This document shows positions 42,341 through 49,115 of a DNA stretch of 49,115 nt, piece after piece. A model generated the notes under the pieces. That model worked only from the letters and a program-made list of their open reading frames with translations, was not told the origin of the DNA and made no database searches. Every line of letters starts with the position of its first letter. Position 1 is the stretch's first letter. A program made the translations under genes and the position numbers. The DNA is from Paenibacillus sp. J45TS6 (lineage in GTDB: Bacteria > Bacillota > Bacilli > Paenibacillales > Paenibacillaceae): positions 1 to 49,115 of the forward strand of contig NZ_BOSJ01000026.1 in assembly GCF_018403285.1 (NCBI RefSeq), given 5' to 3'.

Positions 42341-43180
42341 TCAGTCCCCATTTGCTTCGTCAAAAGTCGTACCTAATATATAATCTGTCGCCTTTTGGGC
42401 TTGTCCTGCGGCCTTTACAATTAACGTTGGATCATTTTTAAGTTTTCGGTGCCATGACTGAATATAAGCGGCGCTGTTCTCGATGGTGCTATTATCAATG
42501 CCGCATGTAGCGCAAAGCATAGCTGCTCCAATCTCGGCTATAAGTTCTTCCTTTGAATAGTTTTCATCGCCAAAGGCGGCGTATTCCTCAATGCCTGGCC
42601 GGTTTAAACGGCTCTGATGCCCGCTACTGTGTATGAGTTCATGAAATAAGGTCGAATAATACTCCTCTGCTTTTGGATAGTCTTGTAAAGGCGGAACACT
42701 GACCCTGTCTGGAGATGGCATATAATAAGCCCGTCCTGACGCGAAGCCGATAGGCGGAGCGTCTGCATATCCGTCTACAATAGCTTCCGCTTCAGCAATA
42801 GGATCATGGTCAAAACTGACCTCCTTCCGCTTGCTTTTTATGCCCTTGCAATCCTTTATATCAAACACCCGGTAATAGCGAAGCATCGGTATTTTTTCAG
42901 CTTCTCCGGTATCCGCATCTTCTTTTTCTAACCAGCGCCAGAAAACAACGATTTGAGACTTCGCGCCTTTGACACTGCCCCCAGCTTCCGTAATCTGCTT
43001 ATAAGTGGCGTACTCTCCCGGCGGCAATAACAGTGTATTAATCCCCCGGTAGGGCCGCTGCGATATCCAGTTTACCGCGCCACTAACGACCCACGGTCTG
43101 CGCCACGGCACGACACCCGCCGCGAGCAGTTCTAAAATCCGTTCCGTCACAATTTCATATACCGATTTCTTCATTGCCAT
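42341..43180 (-). CDS. ArdC-like antirestriction protein with zincin domain
   Basis: About 279 residues in two domains: an N-terminal ssDNA-binding domain (residues 1-115, with VPWRRPWVVSGAVNWISQRPYRGINTL) and a C-terminal zincin metallopeptidase domain with FHELIHSSGHQSRL, whose HExxH-like HELIH supplies zinc ligands and the catalytic Glu. ArdC proteins protect entering plasmid DNA from restriction. ATG 43180 follows GAGGAGAC. Likely expressed early in conjugation. Confidence 0.85.
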   Translation of the reverse strand: MAMKKSVYEIVTERILELLAAGVVPWRRPWVVSGAVNWISQRPYRGINTLLLPPGEYATYKQITEAGGSVKGAKSQIVVFWRWLEKEDADTGEAEKIPMLRYYRVFDIKDCKGIKSKRKEVSFDHDPIAEAEAIVDGYADAPPIGFASGRAYYMPSPDRVSVPPLQDYPKAEEYYSTLFHELIHSSGHQSRLNRPGIEEYAAFGDENYSKEELIAEIGAAMLCATCGIDNSTIENSAAYIQSWHRKLKNDPTLIVKAAGQAQKATDYILGTTFDEANGD

Positions 43181-43225
43181 GGTCAAAGTCTCCTCTCTGT
43201 GCCGGGAGAAACCCGGCTTAGCGGA

Positions 43226-43585
43226 TTAATTTGCTTCTCGCTCTTCGCGAACTTCAATCGAAGAAATATCCATTTCAAAAGTTGCCAAACTCTCGCTTAT
43301 GACCGCATCGATTAGCTCTTGAATCTTGTTCGTTATCAGGTGATATTCATTCACTCTCACCGTCCAAATGCAGTAATAGATCGGCTTTCTTTCATCTACT
43401 TTTCTAAGCATCCCTGCCCACTCACGGACTCTAGCGGGCGAAAGAGTAGCTACCATTTCCCTGTACTCGTCCATCGTTAGAAAATGTATTTTCACAGGCT
43501 GTTCGTTAAATACAAACAACGCTTTTTTATAAATGCCATGACACACCGTAAGTGCCGCTACTATTTTGAGTTTATGAGTTTTCAT
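43226..43585 (-). CDS. Unknown 119-residue protein
   Basis: HKLKIVAALTVCHGIYKKAL opens a soluble protein with PVKIHFLTMDEYREMVATLS and an acidic end EVREEREAN. ATG 43585 follows GCAGGAGGTAA. It lies upstream of the ardC-like gene and probably shares its operon. No family recognised. Confidence 0.6.
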   Translation of the reverse strand: MKTHKLKIVAALTVCHGIYKKALFVFNEQPVKIHFLTMDEYREMVATLSPARVREWAGMLRKVDERKPIYYCIWTVRVNEYHLITNKIQELIDAVISESLATFEMDISSIEVREEREAN

Positions 43586-43623
43586 TTCATTACCTCCTGC
43601 TCCTGAATCTAAAGTGTAGGTAT

Positions 43624-43648
43624 GGCAGCAACCTTAGTGGTTGCTGCC
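43624..43648. terminator. Stem-loop between small peptides and the 119-residue gene
   Basis: GGCAGCAACC pairs perfectly with GGTTGCTGCC. No T-run follows on the minus strand, so an RNA-processing or attenuation role is possible. Confidence 0.5.
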
Positions 43649-43657
43649 ACCTGGGTT

Positions 43658-43759
43658 TTACTTACGGTCATTGTATTTATTCGTAGACCACTGAAGCAGG
43701 AATGTAATGGACTGAAGGAAAATTGAAAACAAAATGAGAATCAAAAGTAACATTTCCAT
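43658..43759 (-). CDS. 33-residue hydrophobic peptide
   Basis: MEMLLLILILFSIFLQSITF, then a polar end STNKYNDRK. ATG 43759 follows AAAGGGAGGAC at good spacing. A single membrane helix with basic end resembles holin-like or type I toxin peptides. Confidence 0.55.
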   Translation of the reverse strand: MEMLLLILILFSIFLQSITFLLQWSTNKYNDRK

Positions 43760-43806
43760 TAGACTTGTCCTCCCTTTAACAAACTGGAATTTTGTGTTAA
43801 TATGGG

Positions 43807-43836
43807 AGAGTAAGGGTTGTCAAAACCCCTTACTCT
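43807..43836. terminator. Stem-loop between two small peptide genes
   Basis: AGAGTAAGGG pairs with CCCTTACTCT. It separates the 33- and 54-residue peptide genes. Confidence 0.55.
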
Positions 43837-43853
43837 TGTTTCTTTACGGCTAG

Positions 43854-44018
43854 TTATTTAGGTTTCTTGGGCTTCGACCGACGCGAACGGTCGGAGCCCT
43901 TCCCTTTATTTCTAGCCGTAAGCCATTCAATGAATGCCTTCACAACGCCGAGAAACTGTACAATTACTTGTAAAAATGCCGCGATCACGGCAAGCAGGAC
44001 AATGGTTTCATTTTGCAA
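43854..44018 (-). CDS. 54-residue membrane peptide with basic tail
   Basis: QNETIVLLAVIAAFLQVIVQ begins one membrane helix, followed by FLGVVKAFIEWLTARNKGKG and a strongly basic end RSRRSKPKKPK. The TTG at 44018 lies behind AGGAGGTGAG. Together with the 33-residue peptide it forms a small-peptide pair upstream of ardC. Unknown function; a holin-like or regulatory peptide is possible. Confidence 0.55.
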   Translation of the reverse strand: MQNETIVLLAVIAAFLQVIVQFLGVVKAFIEWLTARNKGKGSDRSRRSKPKKPK

Positions 44019-44074
44019 TTCCTCACCTCCTTTCTGTTTAAGGTTTTAGGTGTCAAAAGAGATTTTTTAGAACG

Positions 44075-44342
44075 TTGCCTGCCGCATGGCTGGCTTCCCC
44101 AAAGGGGAATTTTTTTCCCTTTTGACGCATGCTTGGGAACCCGTGCAATGGCAGGCGGTCAAGGGATCAGCACACCAAAGTTTTTCTTCCGCTTCTTCTT
44201 TTCCAAATAGGAAGAAAAAGTTTTGTTGCCCCTTGACCGTATGCCCGCCTACTTGGTTTCCGGGAGGTTGAGGGGCGAAGCCGGAGGCTCGGCCTTCCGG
44301 AAACTTAGTAGGCTTTGCAGCGGGTTACCATGCGGAAGGCAA
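44075..44342. repeat. 268-base nest of inverted repeats
   Basis: Outer arms TTGCCTGCCGCATGG (44075-44089) and CCATGCGGAAGGCAA (44328-44342). Inside lie CGGTCAAGGG (44156-44165) with CCCTTGACCG (44230-44239), which encloses AAAGTTTTTCTTCC (44177-44190) with GGAAGAAAAAGTTTT (44210-44224), and GCCTACTTGGTTTCCGG (44247-44263) with CCGGAAACTTAGTAGGC (44297-44313). A closed multi-branch fold. Candidate oriT, leader RNA or ncRNA. Confidence 0.7.
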
Positions 44343-44364
44343 AAGGGAGAAAAATCTTTCCAAT

Positions 44365-44390
44365 AAAAAAGAACCGGCGTATGCCGGTTC
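44365..44390 (-). terminator. Minus-strand terminator
   Basis: GAACCGGC (44371-44378) pairs with GCCGGTTC (44383-44390). Six A bases before it give a U-run in minus-strand RNA. Confidence 0.7.
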
Positions 44391-44437
44391 TCTCCTTTTC
44401 CTGCTCTCCTTCTCCGTTTATGCTAAGTAATCCCTTG

Positions 44438-44477
44438 CATGATGATGAAGCAACGCGGAATCATGATGCTTTTTTTT
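44438..44477 (+). terminator. Plus-strand terminator preceding the toxin fragment
   Basis: GCATGATGAT (44438-44447) pairs with ATCATGATGC (44460-44469) and eight T bases follow. It implies plus-strand transcription of the region before 44438. Confidence 0.6.
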
Positions 44478-44478
44478 C

Positions 44479-44502
44479 TGCATGAGCTGCTTGATGGGAG
44501 CA
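44479..44502. repeat. 24-base repeat shared with 14483-14506
   Basis: An exact inverted match to 14483-14506 (core GAGCTGCTTGATGGGAG), at the border of copy A's flank and of the toxin fragment: a likely recombination point. Confidence 0.7.
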
Positions 44503-44527
44503 TGGAGAACCTGAACCAGAGTATGTA

Positions 44528-45265
44528 TTGGATGAATACTATTTGTTTTCAAGTCCTGAAAGTCTAGTATCCCCTTTTGCTGTTCGTCCAGATAGTACTT
44601 GGAAAATGACCTATTTAACTACCTCTGCGGGATTTTTCGTTACCCTTTCAATTCTTCAAGGTAATGCAGTTGATTCAATAACCGGTGATGTAGAACGACA
44701 GACACTAAACGGAACTACTTGGCAAAAAGGAACGGTTTCAGGATTCAGCAAGACTAAGGCTAATACAGGAAAGGTCTTCACTTGGAATGCTGCCCCAGTA
44801 GCTGTTGCTGAAGCTTATATTTATGATATTACAGTTAAAGATAGTGGTAGTACTTATAACTATTCAAACAAAGGTAAATATAATCAAGTAAGATACCATT
44901 TTTCAGGTGGACACTATGGTAAAATGGCTGCAATGGGTGGTGAGAGACACCATATTGTTTCTTCTGCAGCATTAAAAAGTGTAGGTCTAAGTTCATATGC
45001 GGGTCCCGCAATGAGAATGTTAACAAAAGATCATAAATTGACGCCAAACCATGCGAATAGTACTGAAGCACAAAACTATCGTGCTAAAGAGCTTCAATAT
45101 TTGAAGAACAAACAATATCAGGAGCTGTTAAATTTCACAGTTGATAATCTTAAAAAGATAGCTGATCCTGGTGGAGGTTACGGTACTCTGGCTAATAAAT
45201 ATAGATATGCGTTGTCTGATGCCCTCTTCTACGCACATCAATATTTTAATATTCCAATCAAATAA
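44528..45265 (+). CDS. Truncated polymorphic toxin with HH-type nuclease domain
   Basis: The frame is open from a stop at 44492, with only a weak TTG start at 44528 and no good ribosome site, so the N-terminal delivery region seems lost. The C-terminal domain has GGERHHIVSSAALKSVGLSS, GPAMRMLTKDHKLTP and AQNYRAKELQYLKNKQYQEL, a pattern of metal-dependent nuclease toxins of WapA-like or related secreted proteins. An immunity-type gene follows. The truncation starts right at the 24-base shared repeat. Confidence 0.6.
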   Translation: MDEYYLFSSPESLVSPFAVRPDSTWKMTYLTTSAGFFVTLSILQGNAVDSITGDVERQTLNGTTWQKGTVSGFSKTKANTGKVFTWNAAPVAVAEAYIYDITVKDSGSTYNYSNKGKYNQVRYHFSGGHYGKMAAMGGERHHIVSSAALKSVGLSSYAGPAMRMLTKDHKLTPNHANSTEAQNYRAKELQYLKNKQYQELLNFTVDNLKKIADPGGGYGTLANKYRYALSDALFYAHQYFNIPIK

Positions 45266-45270
45266 TCAAA

Positions 45271-45310
45271 AATTAAAGAACCTCTCTTTATAATGAGAGG
45301 TTCTTTAATT
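45271..45310 (+). terminator. Terminator after toxin fragment
   Basis: AATTAAAGAACCTCTC (45271-45286) pairs with GAGAGGTTCTTTAATT (45295-45310). Confidence 0.85.
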
Positions 45311-45498
45311 TAATAGGTAATTCTTATATAATACTATTGATTACCTAAAAATAGATTTTTTTCTAAGCTTGTGGATTAAATTCCCCATACAAACCGATAA
45401 ATTTATATAAGATAAATTAGTGAATTATAGTGGCTTATTTTTGGTTTGTATAAATTATCTAAGAATTTATTTTAATATTGATGGGAGAGGCAGTTTTA

Positions 45499-45972
45499 AT
45501 GGAGAATATAATGATTATCTCACCCTTTATCGGGATTGGTACTGTAAAATTAGGAATGAGCCAATCAGAAGTTCATGAGATCTTAAAGGATGGTGGCTAT
45601 CTTGAAAATCTGATTAGCAGATGCGAGTATGATGAAAATGATAAATTGAAATTTATAGAAATAAGTAATCCGTTTGATGAGTTTGATCTTCAATTACTCT
45701 ACGATGGAATTGATGTATTTAAGACGAAAGCCAACAGCTTAGTAGAGAAGATCGACGAAAAAACACCTTATTTTAGAAATGAAGAGGCTGAAATGGGAGT
45801 GTGTTATACTTTTAAAGACCTTCAGCTGTCATTTTGGAGACCAAGTGCGCTCACTGAAGATGAGATGAATTCAGTAGAATTTTTAGAAGAATTAAGTCCG
45901 GAAAACCAAGAGTATGAAAAAAGAAATCTATATTTTAGTGCAGTTGCTATAGCTTCAAAAGGATATTATTAA
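45499..45972 (+). CDS. Candidate immunity protein of the toxin
   Basis: A 157-residue soluble acidic protein that opens with IGIGTVKLGMSQSEVHEIL, a start seen in several immunity proteins of polymorphic toxins. ATG 45499 follows GGGAGAGG. It lies 230 bases after the toxin and has its own short promoter region. Pairing with the toxin is inferred from adjacency only. Confidence 0.5.
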   Translation: MENIMIISPFIGIGTVKLGMSQSEVHEILKDGGYLENLISRCEYDENDKLKFIEISNPFDEFDLQLLYDGIDVFKTKANSLVEKIDEKTPYFRNEEAEMGVCYTFKDLQLSFWRPSALTEDEMNSVEFLEELSPENQEYEKRNLYFSAVAIASKGYY

Positions 45973-46207
45973 GAGTGCTCTTCTTGTAAATGCTAGGTGC
46001 CGAACTTAGACCATGTGAGTCGTAAAGAACCACCGTTATTAAGCTAGTTGAAAGAACAGGGTGATTTTGTAACCTAAAAGTAATTACAGCTGCCACTACT
46101 TTATAAACAAAAGGGCTCTTCACATTGGGGATGTGGAGTCCTTTTTCTATTTAAAGGATATGAACTATTCTGCCCAATATTAAAGAAAAAGCAACCGCTC
46201 TGTAGAT
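45973..46207. other. Junction to the rolling-circle replicon segment
   Basis: No gene. A terminator (AAAAGGGCTC...GTCCTTTTT, about 46109-46146) with inner CACAT/ATGTG lies here. No clear double-strand origin nick site was recognised. The joining point between the toxin/immunity genes and the rep segment is somewhere in this stretch. Confidence 0.45.
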
Positions 46208-47212
46208 ATGGGGGTTTCTTTTAATATTATGTGTCCTAATAGTAGCATTTATTCAGATGAAAAATCAAGGGTTTTAGTGGACAAGACAAAAAGTGGAAAA
46301 GTGAGACCATGGAGAGAAAAGAAAATCGCTAATGTTGATTACTTTGAACTTCTGCATATTCTTGAATTTAAAAAGGCTGAAAGAGTAAAAGATTGTGCTG
46401 AAATATTAGAGTATAAACAAAATCGTGAAACAGGCGAAAGAAAGTTGTATCGAGTGTGGTTTTGTAAATCCAGGCTTTGTCCAATGTGCAACTGGAGGAG
46501 AGCAATGAAACATGGCATTCAGTCACAAAAGGTTGTTGCTGAAGTTATTAAACAAAAGCCAACAGTTCGTTGGTTGTTTCTCACATTAACAGTTAAAAAT
46601 GTTTATGATGGCGAAGAATTAAATAAGAGTTTGTCAGATATGGCTCAAGGATTTCGCCGAATGATGCAATATAAAAAAATTAATAAAAATCTTGTTGGTT
46701 TTATGCGTGCAACGGAAGTGACAATAAATAATAAAGATAATTCTTATAATCAGCACATGCATGTATTGGTATGTGTGGAACCAACTTATTTTAAGAATAC
46801 AGAAAACTACGTGAATCAAAAACAATGGATTCAATTTTGGAAAAAGGCAATGAAATTAGACTATGATCCAAATGTAAAAGTTCAAATGATTCGACCGAAA
46901 AATAAATATAAATCGGATATACAATCGGCAATTGACGAAACTGCAAAATATCCTGTAAAGGATACGGATTTTATGACCGATGATGAAGAAAAGAATTTGA
47001 AACGTTTGTCTGATTTGGAGGAAGGTTTACACCGTAAAAGGTTAATCTCCTATGGTGGTTTGTTAAAAGAAATACATAAAAAATTAAACCTTGATGACAC
47101 AGAAGAAGGCGATTTGATTCATACAGATGATGACGAAAAAGCCGATGAAGATGGATTTTCTATTATTGCAATGTGGAATTGGGAACGGAAAAATTATTTT
47201 ATTAAAGAGTAG
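46208..47212 (+). CDS. repU: pUB110-type rolling-circle Rep protein
   Basis: A 334-residue initiator closely similar, as far as I recall it, to Rep of pUB110/pBC16-type plasmids. It has CKSRLCPMCNWRRAMKHG (zinc-like cysteines), TVRWLFLTLTVKNV, and the metal-binding NQHMHVLV of HUH endonucleases. It nicks the double-strand origin and becomes covalently linked through a tyrosine. A second replication system on this plasmid; whether it is active in the cointegrate is unclear. No cognate origin was identified nearby. Confidence 0.9.
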   Translation: MGVSFNIMCPNSSIYSDEKSRVLVDKTKSGKVRPWREKKIANVDYFELLHILEFKKAERVKDCAEILEYKQNRETGERKLYRVWFCKSRLCPMCNWRRAMKHGIQSQKVVAEVIKQKPTVRWLFLTLTVKNVYDGEELNKSLSDMAQGFRRMMQYKKINKNLVGFMRATEVTINNKDNSYNQHMHVLVCVEPTYFKNTENYVNQKQWIQFWKKAMKLDYDPNVKVQMIRPKNKYKSDIQSAIDETAKYPVKDTDFMTDDEEKNLKRLSDLEEGLHRKRLISYGGLLKEIHKKLNLDDTEEGDLIHTDDDEKADEDGFSIIAMWNWERKNYFIKE

Positions 47213-47315
47213 TTCAACAAACGGGCCATATTGTTGTATAAGTGATGAAATACTGAATTTAAAACTTAGTTTATATGTGGTAAAATGTTTTAATCAAGTT
47301 TAGGAGGAATTAATT

Positions 47316-47378
47316 ATGAAGTGTAATGAATGTAACAGGGTTCAATTAAAAGAGGGAAGCGTATCATTAACCCTATAA
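47316..47378 (+). CDS. tet(L) leader peptide
   Basis: A 20-residue peptide, [20 protein letters not shown], with TAGGAGGAA upstream. This known leader couples tet(L) translation to drug presence by ribosome stalling or re-initiation. Confidence 0.9.
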
Positions 47379-47411
47379 ACTACGTCTGCCCTCATTATTG
47401 GAGGGTGAAAT

Positions 47412-48788
47412 GTGAATACATCCTATTCACAATCGAATTTACGACACAACCAAATTTTAATTTGGCTTTGCATTTTATCTTTTTTTAGCGTATTAAATGA
47501 AATGGTTTTGAACGTCTCATTACCTGATATTGCAAATGATTTTAATAAACCACCTGCGAGTACAAACTGGGTGAACACAGCCTTTATGTTAACCTTTTCC
47601 ATTGGAACAGCTGTATATGGAAAGCTATCTGATCAATTAGGCATCAAAAGGTTACTCCTATTTGGAATTATAATAAATTGTTTCGGGTCGGTAATTGGGT
47701 TTGTTGGCCATTCTTTCTTTTCCTTACTTATTATGGCTCGTTTTATTCAAGGGGCTGGTGCAGCTGCATTTCCAGCACTCGTAATGGTTGTAGTTGCGCG
47801 CTATATTCCAAAGGAAAATAGGGGTAAAGCATTTGGTCTTATTGGATCGATAGTAGCCATGGGAGAAGGAGTCGGTCCAGCGATTGGTGGAATGATAGCC
47901 CATTATATTCATTGGTCCTATCTTCTACTCATTCCTATGATAACAATTATCACTGTTCCGTTTCTTATGAAATTATTAAAGAAAGAAGTAAGGATAAAAG
48001 GTCATTTTGATATCAAAGGAATTATACTAATGTCTGTAGGCATTGTATTTTTTATGTTGTTTACAACATCATATAGCATTTCTTTTCTTATCGTTAGCGT
48101 GCTGTCATTCCTGATATTTGTAAAACATATCAGGAAAGTAACAGATCCTTTTGTTGATCCCGGATTAGGGAAAAATATACCTTTTATGATTGGAGTTCTT
48201 TGTGGGGGAATTATATTTGGAACAGTAGCAGGGTTTGTCTCTATGGTTCCTTATATGATGAAAGATGTTCACCAGCTAAGTACTGCCGAAATCGGAAGTG
48301 TAATTATTTTCCCTGGAACAATGAGTGTCATTATTTTCGGCTACATTGGTGGGATACTTGTTGATAGAAGAGGTCCTTTATACGTGTTAAACATCGGAGT
48401 TACATTTCTTTCTGTTAGCTTTTTAACTGCTTCCTTTCTTTTAGAAACAACATCATGGTTCATGACAATTATAATCGTATTTGTTTTAGGTGGGCTTTCG
48501 TTCACCAAAACAGTTATATCAACAATTGTTTCAAGTAGCTTGAAACAGCAGGAAGCTGGTGCTGGAATGAGTTTGCTTAACTTTACCAGCTTTTTATCAG
48601 AGGGAACAGGTATTGCAATTGTAGGTGGTTTATTATCCATACCCTTACTTGATCAAAGGTTGTTACCTATGGAAGTTGATCAGTCAACTTATCTGTATAG
48701 TAATTTGTTATTACTTTTTTCAGGAATCATTGTCATTAGTTGGCTGGTTACCTTGAATGTATATAAACATTCTCAAAGGGATTTCTAA
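47412..48788 (+). CDS. tetL: Tetracycline efflux protein Tet(L)
   Basis: A 458-residue 14-helix major-facilitator transporter that exchanges a tetracycline-metal complex (also Na+/K+) for protons. The start [20 protein letters not shown] and the [16 protein letters not shown] motif A are those of Tet(L). GTG 47412 follows GGAGGGTG. It lies 199 bases after rep, as in pBC16-like plasmids, with the leader peptide between. Confidence 0.97.
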
Positions 48789-48794
48789 ATCGTT

Positions 48795-48840
48795 AAGGGA
48801 TCAACTTTGGGAGAGAGTTCAAAATTGATCCTTTTTTTAT
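48795..48840 (+). terminator. Terminator after tet(L)
   Basis: AAGGGATCAAC and GTTGATCC-like arms (TTGATCCTTT near 48825-48834) flank a loop, followed by a T-run. Confidence 0.8.
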
Positions 48841-48887
48841 AACAGGAATTCAAATCTTTTTGTTCCATTAAAGGGCGCGATTGCTGA

Positions 48888-48923
48888 ATAAAAGATACGA
48901 GAGACCTCTCTTGTATCTTTTTT
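48888..48923. terminator. Second terminator
   Basis: AAAGATACGAGAG pairs with CTCTTGTATCTTT with a T tail. It isolates the tet(L) unit from the next promoter. Confidence 0.8.
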
Positions 48924-49051
48924 ATTTTGAGTGGTTTTGTCCGTTACACTAGAAAACCGAAAGACAATAAAAATTTTATTCTTGCTGAGGGGTGTCTCTT
49001 AGACCGTGTCTTTTGCACTTAACCCCTCCATAACAAATAATAAATCATATT

Positions 49052-49115
49052 TTACCCGGGTAATATTGACTTCTTATTTTATCCGGGTAAAATTATTAAG
49101 GTATTCAAAGGAGGA
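49052..49115 (+). promoter_or_regulatory. Promoter with two CCGGG operators for a gene beyond the window
   Basis: Perfect palindrome TTACCCGGGTAA (49052-49063) lies just before the -35 TTGACT (49066-49071). A second, TTATCCGGGTAA (49079-49090), overlaps the -10 TAAAAT (49088-49093). AAAGGAGGA ends the window at 49115, so a start codon should follow a few bases beyond. A repressor-controlled resistance gene is plausible. Confidence 0.7.

Noticed and set aside
1-49115. tRNA or rRNA genes
   Set aside because: I saw no tRNA-like cloverleaf with a GGTTCGAATCC-type arm and no rRNA sequence on either strand.

Overview
The window looks like a large mosaic plasmid of a low-GC, spore-forming member of the Bacillota. 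I infer a Bacillus/Paenibacillus-type host from the strong AGGAGG ribosome binding sites, SOS boxes of the GAAC-N4-GTTC type, a TcpA-type Gram-positive conjugation operon, a Spo0E-like sporulation phosphatase gene, and cargo typical of Bacillota (Tn917-type transposon with erm(B), tet(L), a pUB110-type Rep). Both window edges cut through flanking context: the last bases are a promoter and ribosome binding site whose gene lies outside.

Layout. (1) 0.1-7.7 kb is an arsenic island for inorganic and organic arsenicals: arsR-arsB-arsC on the minus strand; divergent arsR2, trxB-like reductase and arsN1-like acetyltransferase on the plus strand; then an arsP-like permease, a cysteine-pair small protein, a MarR regulator with two Cys-Cys pairs, and an arsO-like flavoprotein. 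A short operator (TTGCAAATTGCAA-like) recurs upstream of marR, arsP and arsO and suggests one regulon. Two copies of an IS-like end relic flank the island. (2) 8.2-10.0 kb holds an SOS-boxed two-gene unit (LexA-N-like protein, YolD-like protein) and a serine resolvase with its res site. (3) 10.3-13.3 kb is a SIR2-HerA anti-phage pair. (4) 13.6-17.3 kb is a decaying zone of small membrane-protein genes with frameshifts, a chimeric relic of the SOS unit, and one copy of a structured repeat. (5) 17.4-29.6 kb is a minus-strand Tcp-type conjugation operon (TcpA coupling ATPase, TcpC, TcpD, TcpE, VirB4, lipoprotein, TrbL/VirB6-like, VirB8-like, cell-wall hydrolase) headed by a replication-relaxation family gene. 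(6) 29.6-34.7 kb is the replicon: 12-bp-spaced iterons, a 195-base G-free tract, an 89-base double hairpin, a primase-type Rep, a candidate counter-transcribed RNA, and a par locus (centromere repeats, actin-like ATPase, adaptor). (7) 35.7-41.2 kb is an intact Tn917/Tn551-type transposon with erm(B), inserted with a TCTAA target duplication inside a spo0E-like gene whose reading frame can be rebuilt exactly. (8) 41.3-44.5 kb carries the second, inverted copy of the structured repeat, a DNA-binding protein gene, an ArdC-like antirestriction gene, tiny membrane peptides, and a 268-base nest of inverted repeats. (9) 44.5-49.1 kb carries a truncated nuclease-toxin/immunity pair and a rolling-circle-plasmid segment, rep-tet(L).

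Together the genes give replication, partition, resolution, transfer, restriction evasion, phage defence, and resistance to arsenicals, macrolides and tetracycline. The most interesting unexplained parts are the paired ~300-base structured elements (14.14-14.44 and 41.29-41.63 kb), the G-free tract with its hairpin, the nested inverted repeats at 44.1-44.3 kb, and the Cys-pair MarR regulon.
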